Below are positions 18,081-25,743 of a DNA stretch of 64,000 bases, piece by piece (the stretch's first letter is position 1; each line of letters opens with the position of its first letter). Below the pieces are notes generated by a model. The model saw only the letters and a list, made by a program, of their open reading frames with translations, had not been told where the DNA came from and did no database searches. This stretch comes from Terrimonas ginsenosidimutans (GTDB lineage Bacteria; Bacteroidota; Bacteroidia; Chitinophagales; Chitinophagaceae). Location: contig NZ_JAKLTR010000002.1 of assembly GCF_022012415.1 (NCBI RefSeq), positions 124,001 through 188,000 of the forward strand. Reading direction: 5' to 3'. The position numbers and the translations under genes are program-made.

Positions 18081-18099
18081 GTCTACCAAAATGGTAGAC
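18081..18099. promoter_or_regulatory. GTCTAC-N7-GTAGAC operator, copy 4
   Basis: GTCTACCAAAATGGTAGAC is a perfect palindrome of two 8-base arms around AAA. It lies between the divergent small gene and the JmjC hydroxylase, 19 bases before the hydroxylase -7 box. Confidence 0.78.
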
Positions 18100-18117
18100 A
18101 AATATAATTAAAGCCCT

Positions 18118-18125
18118 TATATTTG
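18118..18125 (+). promoter_or_regulatory. -7 box TATATTTG of the JmjC hydroxylase gene
   Basis: Exact match to TAnnTTTG, 34 bases before the ATG. The operator at 18081-18099 covers the place where the -33 box would lie. Confidence 0.55.
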
Positions 18126-18159
18126 CAATGGGATACCAGGATAAATTTAAAACAGGATC

Positions 18160-19071
18160 ATGCAGTTAAAGTCAATTCCTTTTGTTCAGCACATTTCTAT
18201 CAGGCAGTTTCGCAGGCAGTTTATCCAGCCGGCACAGCCTGTCGTGATCAAAGGGTTTATTGAAGATTGCCCTGCTCTTCACAGATGGAATTATAGTTAT
18301 TTTAAAGAGAAAGCCGGAGACAGACCGGTATCTGTTCATGGAGCGGAGAACAGCGACCCGGATAAGGTAACCAGTGTTCCCGTGGCGCAAACAACTTTTG
18401 GATCTTATCTTGATGATATCAGTGACGGCCCGTCAGAGCAGCGGCTTTTCTTATTCAATCTGCTGCTGGATAAGCCAGAGTTGCGCAAAGAGATCCGCCC
18501 TCGTATACTCGCGAAGAATTTTCTTTCTTCTTTACCACTAATGTTTTTTGGCGGTGCAGGTTCCAGCGTTCGTTTGCATTATGATATTGACAGAAGTCAT
18601 GTATTTCTTACGCAATTCGAAGGGAGGAAGAAAGTGTGGTTGTTTGCTCCCGATCAATCAGACCTCCTTTACCGGTTGCCATTTAATTTTCACGGAATTG
18701 TTGACCTTCGTCATCCTGATTTTGAAAAATTTCCAGCACTCAGGTACGCGGAAGGGTATGAGTGTATCCTTGAGCCCGGTGATACATTGTTCATTCCATC
18801 AGGTTACTGGCATTATATACAGTATGTCACGCACGGATATTCTGTTAGTTATCGCGCGTTGTCGGCATCTTTTACCGACAAGGTCAAAGGAGCATGGAAT
18901 TTGATCGTTGCCAGGAAACTTGATAATATGTTAAGGAGCGTCTTTGGAGAAAGATGGTTTGTTTACAAAAAGAACATTGCCTTTAAAAGAGCCGAAAGAG
19001 CCATTGACTCTCTATGGTCTGGCGATGAAGATGCAGTTCCTGCAGATCATACATCAGGGTTGCCCGCCTGA
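18160..19071 (+). CDS. JmjC/cupin-8 type 2-oxoglutarate Fe(II) hydroxylase
   Basis: A 303-residue cytoplasmic oxygenase. The iron site is complete: His140 and Asp142 in VRLHYDID and His218 in SGYWHYIQY, on a double-stranded beta-helix. Other family marks are PVVIKGFIEDCPAL near the N-terminus, FEGRKKVWLFAP and LEPGDTLFIPSGYWH. Relatives hydroxylate proteins, tRNA or small molecules with 2-oxoglutarate and oxygen. It has its own operator and TATATTTG box, and a strong terminator follows, so it is a single-gene unit in the regulon. Its substrate is unknown; linkage with the PhyH oxygenase suggests a shared oxidative pathway. Confidence 0.85.
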   Translation: MQLKSIPFVQHISIRQFRRQFIQPAQPVVIKGFIEDCPALHRWNYSYFKEKAGDRPVSVHGAENSDPDKVTSVPVAQTTFGSYLDDISDGPSEQRLFLFNLLLDKPELRKEIRPRILAKNFLSSLPLMFFGGAGSSVRLHYDIDRSHVFLTQFEGRKKVWLFAPDQSDLLYRLPFNFHGIVDLRHPDFEKFPALRYAEGYECILEPGDTLFIPSGYWHYIQYVTHGYSVSYRALSASFTDKVKGAWNLIVARKLDNMLRSVFGERWFVYKKNIAFKRAERAIDSLWSGDEDAVPADHTSGLPA

Positions 19072-19154
19072 AGCAAACAAAAGCGATGGCGGAAGTAATG
19101 ATCGTATTCAAAGACCTTTACCGGTATAGGCTGTCAGTATTTTTTGAAGAGGCG

Positions 19155-19187
19155 AAAGACCGTTCAGCAATGAACGGTCTTTTTTTA
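19155..19187 (+). terminator. Terminator after the JmjC gene
   Basis: Twelve-base stem AAAGACCGTTCA / TGAACGGTCTTT with GCAA loop, running into further Ts. It separates the hydroxylase from the PhyH operon. Confidence 0.88.
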
Positions 19188-19208
19188 TGGAAAAAGAATA
19201 GCAGATTC

Positions 19209-19239
19209 TTTGTTAAGTAAACTTGCTTTAGTAATTTAG
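19209..19239 (+). promoter_or_regulatory. Promoter of the PhyH-SDR operon
   Basis: TTTG at 19209-19212, a 19-base spacer, then TAATTTAG at 19232-19239 (one base off TAnnTTTG). The operator starts at the end of the -7 box. The leader to the ATG would be about 145 bases. Confidence 0.5.
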
Positions 19240-19257
19240 TCTACAAAAATGGTAGAC
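19239..19257. promoter_or_regulatory. GTCTAC-N7-GTAGAC operator, copy 5
   Basis: Perfect 6-base arms with spacer AAAAATG; symmetry extends by TA on both sides (19237-19259). It lies upstream of the PhyH-SDR operon, overlapping the putative -7 box and start site. Confidence 0.78.
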
Positions 19258-19390
19258 TAATGTTGTTCACTCATTTTTCTTTTATATTAATTAAGTCAAG
19301 AGTCCTTTACGGAATATATTCTGCATCTCGGCGATGTTGTATCTGATATTTCAATTGATACAATATTTCTCTTACCTTAAATAGTAAATA

Positions 19391-20272
19391 ATGAGTACAG
19401 CTTCAAACCCACACTTCGTTCTTGATAATAATCTCTCTGCTAAACATCTTGAGTTTTTTAATGCAAACGGGTATTTGCATTTTAAGAACTTCATAGAGAG
19501 AGGTGTGCTTAGTGATATTCTCCGGGAGGTTAAACGTATCCAGGATTATCTGATAGATAATAATATTGAGAAAATAAATGGTATTCCATTGAAGTTTGGC
19601 CAGGATACTGATGGTAGCCTGCTTATTCAGCGGATAGCATTTGCCTCTCAATACAGTACTTTGTTAAGCGATTTTCTGAAAGACGAACGTTTTCAGGGCT
19701 TATTGAAATTGTTAAATCCTTATGAGGCCCGTATAGGCGAATTTGAGAAAGATGGCCTGGTAGTGAATCATTATGTGAATACCCCGACCAGCGCATTTAC
19801 ACAATTAGGTTGGCATACTGATAGCCCCCGTGATCTTTTCCTGGGCAGCAAGATCCTTCCTATGCTGAACGTTGGTTTGCATTTGGATGATTGTCCGATT
19901 GAAAACGGCGGCTTAAGAGTGCTTCCGGGAACGCATACGCAAAGTTTATTCAGGCTGTTATTCCGGAAAAAATATTTTATAGATAACAAACCTGACAACA
20001 AGGAGGTGGGCTTTGATATTTCCGCCGGTGACCTTACCATTCATGACGGCCGTCTGTGGCATCGTGTTCAGCAATCTCCTTTTCAGGGAGAAGTTAGCAG
20101 AAGACGCGTAATTTACATCCCAGTTGTTACCGGAGCCTATCAGCCCAAGCATGCCAATAGTGCTACACCTTTTTACCATAAACTGGCTGGTTTGAAACGA
20201 AATCCGAACGGCAGGATCAATTGGTCGCTGGCCGAAGGGAAAACAGCAACGGCACAGAAAAAAATCGCCTGA
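19391..20272 (+). CDS. Phytanoyl-CoA dioxygenase (PhyH) family protein
   Basis: A 293-residue non-haem iron 2-oxoglutarate dioxygenase. The HxD pair is His142 and Asp144 in GWHTDSPRD, the distal His is expected in LWHRV (His224), and Arg in SRRRVIYIP would bind 2-oxoglutarate. The N-terminal helix-rich region (HLEFFNANGYLHFKNFIE) is typical. PhyH enzymes hydroxylate acyl-CoAs, natural products or other small molecules. It is 18 bases from the SDR gene, so a two-step reaction, hydroxylation then oxidation or reduction of the alcohol, is a fair inference. Regulated by the operator at 19239. Confidence 0.87.
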   Translation: MSTASNPHFVLDNNLSAKHLEFFNANGYLHFKNFIERGVLSDILREVKRIQDYLIDNNIEKINGIPLKFGQDTDGSLLIQRIAFASQYSTLLSDFLKDERFQGLLKLLNPYEARIGEFEKDGLVVNHYVNTPTSAFTQLGWHTDSPRDLFLGSKILPMLNVGLHLDDCPIENGGLRVLPGTHTQSLFRLLFRKKYFIDNKPDNKEVGFDISAGDLTIHDGRLWHRVQQSPFQGEVSRRRVIYIPVVTGAYQPKHANSATPFYHKLAGLKRNPNGRINWSLAEGKTATAQKKIA

Positions 20273-20290
20273 ATTCTTAAATAATGTTTT

Positions 20291-21130
20291 ATGCAATATG
20301 CCCTGGTTACCGGTGCTGCCAAAGGAATAGGTAAAGCTATTTCGGCTGAATTAGCCCGGCGCAAATTTAATCTCCTACTCACAGATTGGGATCTTGAACA
20401 GCTGAAGATTTCGGCTGCTGCAATCAGACAGGAGTATGGTGTGGAAGTACACGAGTATGTGCAGGATCTTAGTGATGCCGGGGCCGCTCGAAACCTGAAG
20501 TCATGGTCGTTCCCTTATCATGATCTCCTGACTGTTGTCGTTAATAATGCCGGGTATGGTTTGAATGATCCGTTTGAGCAGCTATCGATCGAAGAGCAGT
20601 TTGGGATCATCGATGTGAACATCAAAGCCCAGTTGGCTATCACACATGAACTGTTGCCTGTATTGCGCAGAAAGAAATCCTTTCTGTTGAATGTTTGCAG
20701 TACTACTGTCTATCAGCCTGTCCCTTATTTGGCTGTTTATGCGGCCAGTAAGGCTTTTGTATTGTCTTTCAATCAAAGCCTCCGTTATGAATTAAGAGGA
20801 TCAACAGTTTCTCTTAGCTATCTGAGTCCCGGTTCAACCGATACTGATTTTGTTGTCCGTGCGCGGATGAAGCCCCACACGCTGAAAACAGCCGAGCGGT
20901 TTAATATGACTCCCGGGGCGGTGGCAAAGATTGCTATCGATGGTTTGTTCAAAGGAAAGGAAGAGATCGTGCCGGGCTTTCTCAATAAACTCAATGCAAG
21001 ATTGCCTAAGTTTTTCCCGCTCCCCTTTATCCGCAAGATTGCCGCATCTATTTATGAACCCAGAAAAGCTGAATTGCAAAAAGATGACAAGCTCAAGCAG
21101 TCCCTGATTGAAGAACATTTACCCATTTAA
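20291..21130 (+). CDS. Short-chain dehydrogenase/reductase (SDR)
   Basis: A classical SDR of 279 residues using NAD(P)(H). The nucleotide site is TGAAKGIG (residues 7-14), NNAG lies at about 86-89 and the catalytic Ser and Tyr-x3-Lys sit in CSTTVYQPVPYLAVYAASK. The C-terminal tail of about 30 basic residues is longer than in many SDRs. It follows the PhyH gene by 18 bases in the same operon and may oxidise the hydroxylated product; this is inference from position. A bulged terminator lies about 145 bases downstream. Confidence 0.88.
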   Translation: MQYALVTGAAKGIGKAISAELARRKFNLLLTDWDLEQLKISAAAIRQEYGVEVHEYVQDLSDAGAARNLKSWSFPYHDLLTVVVNNAGYGLNDPFEQLSIEEQFGIIDVNIKAQLAITHELLPVLRRKKSFLLNVCSTTVYQPVPYLAVYAASKAFVLSFNQSLRYELRGSTVSLSYLSPGSTDTDFVVRARMKPHTLKTAERFNMTPGAVAKIAIDGLFKGKEEIVPGFLNKLNARLPKFFPLPFIRKIAASIYEPRKAELQKDDKLKQSLIEEHLPI

Positions 21131-21273
21131 TGTATAAAATATGTTAATTATTCTGGCGTATACATTGATCAGAAGATACTGGTTGAAGCGTTCTGCATCT
21201 TTTTCTCCAGATCAGATCTGAACGTGAACTTTCGTTCATTATCTGTGTTGTAAGTATCTTTAATATACTTGTA

Positions 21274-21320
21274 CAATTGTGGAGGCAGTGTTACTACGCT
21301 GCCTCAATTGTTTTATTTTT
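21274..21320 (+). terminator. Terminator before the methyltransferase gene
   Basis: CAATTGtgGAGGCAG pairs with CTGCCTCAATTG with a two-base bulge and a ten-base loop, followed by TTTTATTTTT. It ends the PhyH-SDR operon, but it also lies only a few bases before the first possible start of the next gene. Confidence 0.75.
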
Positions 21321-21322
21321 GA

Positions 21323-22117
21323 ATGAATTTTTCGACAATGTTTGATGACATGAAAGCAACCACCAGTAGTAATGCGGCAGTAAGCAGGTTTTCTAACAGA
21401 GCAGAAAATTATGCGAGGTTCCGCCCCGGGTATCCTTCGGATATTTTTCCTTTTCTCCAAAGCGAATTGGGGCTGACAGGCAAAACGCAGATCGTAGATA
21501 TAGGATCAGGGACCGGGCTTTTTGCAGAACCATTACTGCAGCATGGTTTTTCAGTCACCGGTATTGAGCCGAATGACGATATGCGGAATGTGGCAGAGGC
21601 GCGCCTAAAAAAATATCCTTCCTTTAAAAGTATAAACGCGACGGCGGAAGAGACCGGTTTAACAGGTAATAGCATTGACCTTATCACCATTGCGCAAACA
21701 TTTCACTGGCTGGATCCCGTTGCGACCCGTCACGAATGCCAGCGTATACTTGCTCCCGGTGGGCAGGTTGTTCTCGCCTGGAACCGCCAAAAAGGCGATT
21801 CAGCGTTTGAGCAGCAGTATAACGCACTACGGGAAAAATACGGGATCGCTGAACGTTCCTCTGTACAGGTTGATCCGGTTCTGATTGCAGATTTCTTCTC
21901 ACCCAATACCTCTCTGTCCAAAATATTTCCGAACAAGCAGCTCCTTGACTTTGAAGGTTTGAAGGGGCAGTTACTCTCCAAGTCGTACATTCCTTTGCCC
22001 GGGCATGAATCCTATGACGCAATGATCACTGACCTGATCAGGTTGTTCGTGAACTACAATGAAAACGGACTGGTAGGGATCGAATACGAGACACTGGTGA
22101 TCTGGGGAACGCTCTGA
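21323..22117 (+). CDS. Class I SAM-dependent methyltransferase
   Basis: A 264-residue Rossmann-type methyltransferase. The SAM-binding motif I is IVDIGSGTGLF, the acidic end of strand 2 is GIEPNDDM, and motif IV is IDLITIAQTFHWLDP. The N-terminal RFSNRAENYARFRPGYP is typical of a bacterial family of small-molecule methyltransferases; the substrate cannot be told. The first ATG is at 21323, directly after the T run of the terminator hairpin; ATG 21350 (MKATTSSNAA) fits homologue N-termini better and leaves a short leader. No operon partner is evident. Confidence 0.85.
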   Translation: MNFSTMFDDMKATTSSNAAVSRFSNRAENYARFRPGYPSDIFPFLQSELGLTGKTQIVDIGSGTGLFAEPLLQHGFSVTGIEPNDDMRNVAEARLKKYPSFKSINATAEETGLTGNSIDLITIAQTFHWLDPVATRHECQRILAPGGQVVLAWNRQKGDSAFEQQYNALREKYGIAERSSVQVDPVLIADFFSPNTSLSKIFPNKQLLDFEGLKGQLLSKSYIPLPGHESYDAMITDLIRLFVNYNENGLVGIEYETLVIWGTL

Positions 22118-22340
22118 TGCCTGCCCTGGAGGCTGCTCATAATATTTAAGCCGGTTGGAAGCAGTGCGATACAAGGGCATTACTTCTTCGCCTGGCCGGC
22201 GAAGCTGATTCACAAGGAAATGCAATGTTTTCGAAATGAGCTATTCCGGGTATTTGTAGATTTAAAACGACAAAAGATTGATCGGAACAGACTACATGTA
22301 ATCTTGCCCCGCGGTAATACTTTTGGAAAAATCATTACCG

Positions 22341-22775
22341 ATGACCACCCAGTTGCTTATAACCGAACCGCCTCAGTTTCTCTTTATTGAAACAGCTGAA
22401 GAAATTGGAACGATACCTTCGGCATCTGTGATCTCTGATGATCCGCTTGATATTGAATATCTCCACGATCAGATCAGCAATTACTTTCCTTCTACATCTT
22501 TTACTACAGAGCACTATGCGGATTTTTCAACCATGATGTCAAGCCCGCTGGCGGCTGAACATAGGGTCGTAGTTGCCCGGATCGTGAAAGATGGTTTCTT
22601 CGATTTTCTTAAACATGCGGATCCTGGGAGTGTGACTGTGATTGCACTGGTAGATGGTACGCAGGAGGAGATACAGGCAGCCCGGTTCATTGGAGTGAAA
22701 TACGTTTCGAAAGCTGAGCTGGCAGTCAGCAGTGCGATCCATCATTTGTTCTGTAACCCAAAGGCATTTGTTTAA
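22341..22775 (+). CDS. Hypothetical protein, receiver-like fold
   Basis: A 144-residue soluble protein from ATG 22341 (MTTQLLITEPPQF); an upstream TTG is in frame but less likely. Its pattern of strands and helices, with SVTVIALVDGTQEEIQAARFIGVKYVSKAEL near the end, looks like the last half of a CheY-type receiver. However, the phospho-acceptor Asp and acidic pocket are not visible, so it may be a pseudo-receiver. This is a fold guess only. Its stop is followed at once by the ATG of the next gene, so the two are probably coupled. A TACTTTTG box at 22318-22325 could be its promoter. Confidence 0.5.
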   Translation: MTTQLLITEPPQFLFIETAEEIGTIPSASVISDDPLDIEYLHDQISNYFPSTSFTTEHYADFSTMMSSPLAAEHRVVVARIVKDGFFDFLKHADPGSVTVIALVDGTQEEIQAARFIGVKYVSKAELAVSSAIHHLFCNPKAFV

Positions 22776-22776
22776 G

Positions 22777-23370
22777 ATGATCAGTTTTACTCAAACACTC
22801 ACCGCTGCCCTTATTGGTTTTTTGCCTGTAAATGCAGGAGTGCAAAATGCGACTGAACCAATGCAGCTTTCCGCCTTTCAGGTAGGTAATACAGTCCGGT
22901 TGACCTGGAGTGGAAGTATAGCTGGTAGTAATTACTACGTGATCCAGAAGAAAATAGATCAGCGTTATTACACTATCGATTCTCTAAAACTATCAGCCCA
23001 GGATCAGCATACCCTGACTTATACAGAAGCGTATGCGTCAGCAGGAGTAAATAAATACCGGATCAAAAAGATCGGCTGTAACAGGGCGGAGCAATTCAGC
23101 AACGAGTACGCGATCAGCTTTACACATCAGAGTCGGCTGACTTTATCTGCGTCTCCCGGTTCACTCAAGGTTACTGCATTTCACTGCCCGGGAGGTGAAC
23201 AGGATAATATAATAGTCTTGAATGCGGATCATAAAAAAGTGGTCAGTATCAGAGTGAAACCGCAGAAAGCTTTCACTATCGTTGATTTTGCCGGACTGTC
23301 CAGTGGTTTATATTATATCGGCTGGAAGTCGGGCGACAATTTTACCTATCAGCTTTACATAGTCGAATAA
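22777..23370 (+). CDS. Secreted protein with Fn3-like region and T9SS-like C-terminal signal
   Basis: A 197-residue exported protein. A signal peptide (MISFTQTLTAALIGFLPVNAG) is followed by a fibronectin type III-like sandwich (MQLSAFQVGNTVRLTWSGS, NYYVIQKKID, NKYRIKKI) and a C-terminal block ending GLSSGLYYIGWKSGDNFTY plus a final strand. That end resembles the type A sorting domain of the type IX secretion system, so it may be placed on the cell surface. The start overlaps the preceding gene's stop region by one base spacing (stop 22775, start 22777). Function unknown. Confidence 0.6.
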   Translation: MISFTQTLTAALIGFLPVNAGVQNATEPMQLSAFQVGNTVRLTWSGSIAGSNYYVIQKKIDQRYYTIDSLKLSAQDQHTLTYTEAYASAGVNKYRIKKIGCNRAEQFSNEYAISFTHQSRLTLSASPGSLKVTAFHCPGGEQDNIIVLNADHKKVVSIRVKPQKAFTIVDFAGLSSGLYYIGWKSGDNFTYQLYIVE

Positions 23371-23492
23371 TTGTTTTGAAACCTCAAGTGGCTCCCGGAA
23401 TGCTGGCAGCATTTCTACAAGCCCGAACCGTCTGCAAAAGAAAATCTACATGAGTGAGTAAAACATCGGAACTTTGCTACAAAACAGAATCG

Positions 23493-23987
23493 ATGAGCAA
23501 TTACAAAAAGGCCTATATCGCCGGTGGTTGTTTTTGGGGAATGGAAGAACTGTTCCGTACTCAACCCGGAGTGATAGATACAGAAGTTGGTTATATCGGC
23601 GGACAAAATGATCATCCTACTTACAGGAACCATCCCGGCCATGCAGAGGGTATTGAGATCGTATACGATCCGGCTGCGACAAACTTTACCAGAATACTTG
23701 ATTTCTTTTTCAGAGTACATGATCCGACAACAGTAGATCGTCAGGGAAATGACATTGGTTCCAGCTATCGTTCAGCTATTTTCTTTCAAAATGAAGAAGA
23801 GAAAACTGAGGCGGAGAAGATGATCAAACTGGTAGATGCATCCGGGCGTTGGCCAGGCAATGCTGTCACAACCCTTGAACCATATTCTACTTTCTGGCCG
23901 GCTGAGGAGGAACACCAGGACTATCTGGTAAAGCGTCCCAATGGGTATACGTGCCATTTCGAACGTTTCGGAACTTTTCTTTCTTAG
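23493..23987 (+). CDS. msrA: Peptide-methionine (S)-S-oxide reductase
   Basis: MsrA reduces methionine S-sulfoxide in proteins or free methionine back to methionine, using a catalytic Cys and thioredoxin. The active-site motif [11 protein letters not shown] is near the N-terminus (residues about 10-20), and the family blocks [46 protein letters not shown] and [12 protein letters not shown] all follow in order. The length, 164 residues, is usual. I chose ATG 23493 ([12 protein letters not shown]); a GTG at 23454 would add residues that do not fit the family. No MsrB partner is adjacent. It converges with the thioredoxin-like gene, with a long terminator hairpin between. Confidence 0.95.
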   Translation: MSNYKKAYIAGGCFWGMEELFRTQPGVIDTEVGYIGGQNDHPTYRNHPGHAEGIEIVYDPAATNFTRILDFFFRVHDPTTVDRQGNDIGSSYRSAIFFQNEEEKTEAEKMIKLVDASGRWPGNAVTTLEPYSTFWPAEEEHQDYLVKRPNGYTCHFERFGTFLS

Positions 23988-23998
23988 CGGGCATACAA

Positions 23999-24043
23999 AG
24001 GACAGGCTATAGGAACGGGTATCCCGGACCTATAGCCTGTCCT
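23999..24043. terminator. Bidirectional hairpin between msrA and the TlpA-like gene
   Basis: AGGACAGGCTATAG (23999-24012) pairs perfectly with its complement at 24030-24043, with a 17-base loop. The 14-base stem between two convergent genes probably ends both transcripts, although there is no clear T run. Confidence 0.65.
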
Positions 24044-24063
24044 GATTAATCTGCGGAAGCAGT

Positions 24064-25440
24064 TTAGTTCACTTTGGCATCTTGTTCTTTCAGTAGAAGC
24101 TCAAAGCTCTCCAGTGTGTGAGATTGTGCATCAAGTTTGTTGACCAGTCGACCTTGTTTATCCAGAATGAATTTCTGAGGGTACCCCTGAACTTTCAATT
24201 GTTCAGCCAGTGATGATGCCGCCCGATCGTATACTACAGGAAAGCTGATCTTATATTGTTTGCTCTTATCTGTTACGTATGATTCATCGTTATGTCCGTT
24301 TGCTGCATCAGTGTTAATGGATATGAGGATGATATCATCTCTCTTTAACAGCTTTGTATAAAATTCATTCAGTTCAGGTATTTCCTTAATGCAGGGGCCA
24401 CAGGCTGTATACCAGAAATCGAAAAGAAAGTATTTGGCTTTGCCTATTTTTTCTGCCGGTATTTCGTTCAGCAAAAACGCCCATTTTTTTGGTAAAGTGA
24501 CGGAAGACGAGCTGGTAAAAAATGCTGATGCAGGAAGTTTCTTAAGAATTGTTGCATAGCGCACCGGTCCTTTATTTTTATCTATCTGCAAATAAAAGTT
24601 TCGCAGTGTATCACGTCCCAGGAATTCAGGGGAAACGTGTAATGCCAGTGTATCCAGCAGGGCGAAGGACTCTTCTGTCTGATTCATTTCCCCGTAAGAG
24701 GTAAGCATTTGTTTTGCAAGATGCACGGCTTTTCTTCCAGGGAAACGTTCCGCATTCAATCCTTCAGATAGTTTTAAAAATGCTTCTTTGTTATTACCTG
24801 AATAAAATGCCGCACTTGCATTTAAGGGATAGAAAGTGTTTTGCATATTCCGCAAATGGCGATTGGCGGCATTGCGTACAAGCGAATCGGAGCCTGCCGT
24901 TAATTCCTTGAATACTTTAGTAAGATCTTTATGTAATTCCCAGGTTGCCAGGATCGCTTCTCTGTCTGCATGGATACTCGAACCAATATTGACAGTGTTG
25001 ACCAATGTTCCAGCATGAACAAGGCTGAGCGCTTCGATGCTTTTTAGTCGTGTAATTGTGGCCATATCACTTCGCATAGCAGGGATCATATATTTTCTTA
25101 CAAGATGAGACCCGATCTTGTCTGCAATATCGAGATCCTGTGAGGCACTCGCAATTGCCCAAAAATATATGTAAGCGTCCAGTTGCCTGAATTCCTGTTC
25201 TGTGAGGGGAGTAGGATATTTTTTCATGCTATCTGTGGCGACCAAATTCCAGCTGTCTTGTAAGGTCACGAAGAACTTATCGACGTCAGCGGATGTTTCT
25301 ATTCTGACAGCACCTTTATCAAGCTGAGGCTTGAGAACTGCACTATAAAAGTGCATGGTCTGCATCTGTGATCTTGATCTGGTTTGAGCTGAAGCAGACA
25401 ACGAGAACAAAATAGCGAGGAGTGCCAGTGATAGCTTCAT
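24064..25440 (-). CDS. TlpA/ResA-like periplasmic thioredoxin protein with long N-terminal domain
   Basis: A 458-residue exported protein. Signal peptide MKLSLALLAILFSLSASAQ, an all-helical region of about 290 residues with no domain I recognise, then a TlpA-like thioredoxin domain from about residue 310. The redox pair is in FWYTACGPCIKEIPEL and the cis-Pro in VQGYPQKFILD. It should reduce or shuffle disulfides in the periplasm or in envelope proteins. The helical region may bind the client. This layout is common in Bacteroidota thioredoxins. It converges with msrA, another thiol-dependent enzyme, but in a separate transcript. Confidence 0.85.
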   Translation of the reverse strand: MKLSLALLAILFSLSASAQTRSRSQMQTMHFYSAVLKPQLDKGAVRIETSADVDKFFVTLQDSWNLVATDSMKKYPTPLTEQEFRQLDAYIYFWAIASASQDLDIADKIGSHLVRKYMIPAMRSDMATITRLKSIEALSLVHAGTLVNTVNIGSSIHADREAILATWELHKDLTKVFKELTAGSDSLVRNAANRHLRNMQNTFYPLNASAAFYSGNNKEAFLKLSEGLNAERFPGRKAVHLAKQMLTSYGEMNQTEESFALLDTLALHVSPEFLGRDTLRNFYLQIDKNKGPVRYATILKKLPASAFFTSSSSVTLPKKWAFLLNEIPAEKIGKAKYFLFDFWYTACGPCIKEIPELNEFYTKLLKRDDIILISINTDAANGHNDESYVTDKSKQYKISFPVVYDRAASSLAEQLKVQGYPQKFILDKQGRLVNKLDAQSHTLESFELLLKEQDAKVN

Positions 25441-25743
25441 TAGTTTTGATTTTCGCTAAAGTACGAAGTCTTACGTTGTTCGCCCACTTTTGGTGGAGAT
25501 TTTAACAAATCGACCACTATTGAATAATTGGTGCTGGCTGGAACGCATGCCCCTTAGATGTCAATATTTGGCTTTATGCTTGCAGGTTGTCACCGGTTAA
25601 AACTGATGACTTGTACGCATAATGCTTTCTTGTACGGATGATGGATATTCATGTCTGAATCAGTCTTTGTCTGTAAGGGAGTTGCAGAGATTAACATCGC
25701 TATGTAATTTAGATTTAAGAACCGATATTATAAATCCCGGTAT
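25441..25743. other. Gap before aconitase
   Basis: About 300 bases between the divergent thioredoxin-like gene and acnA. A small CCAC-ttttg-GTGG palindrome lies at about 25483-25495. No clear TAnnTTTG box, gene or repeat was found. Confidence 0.4.
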
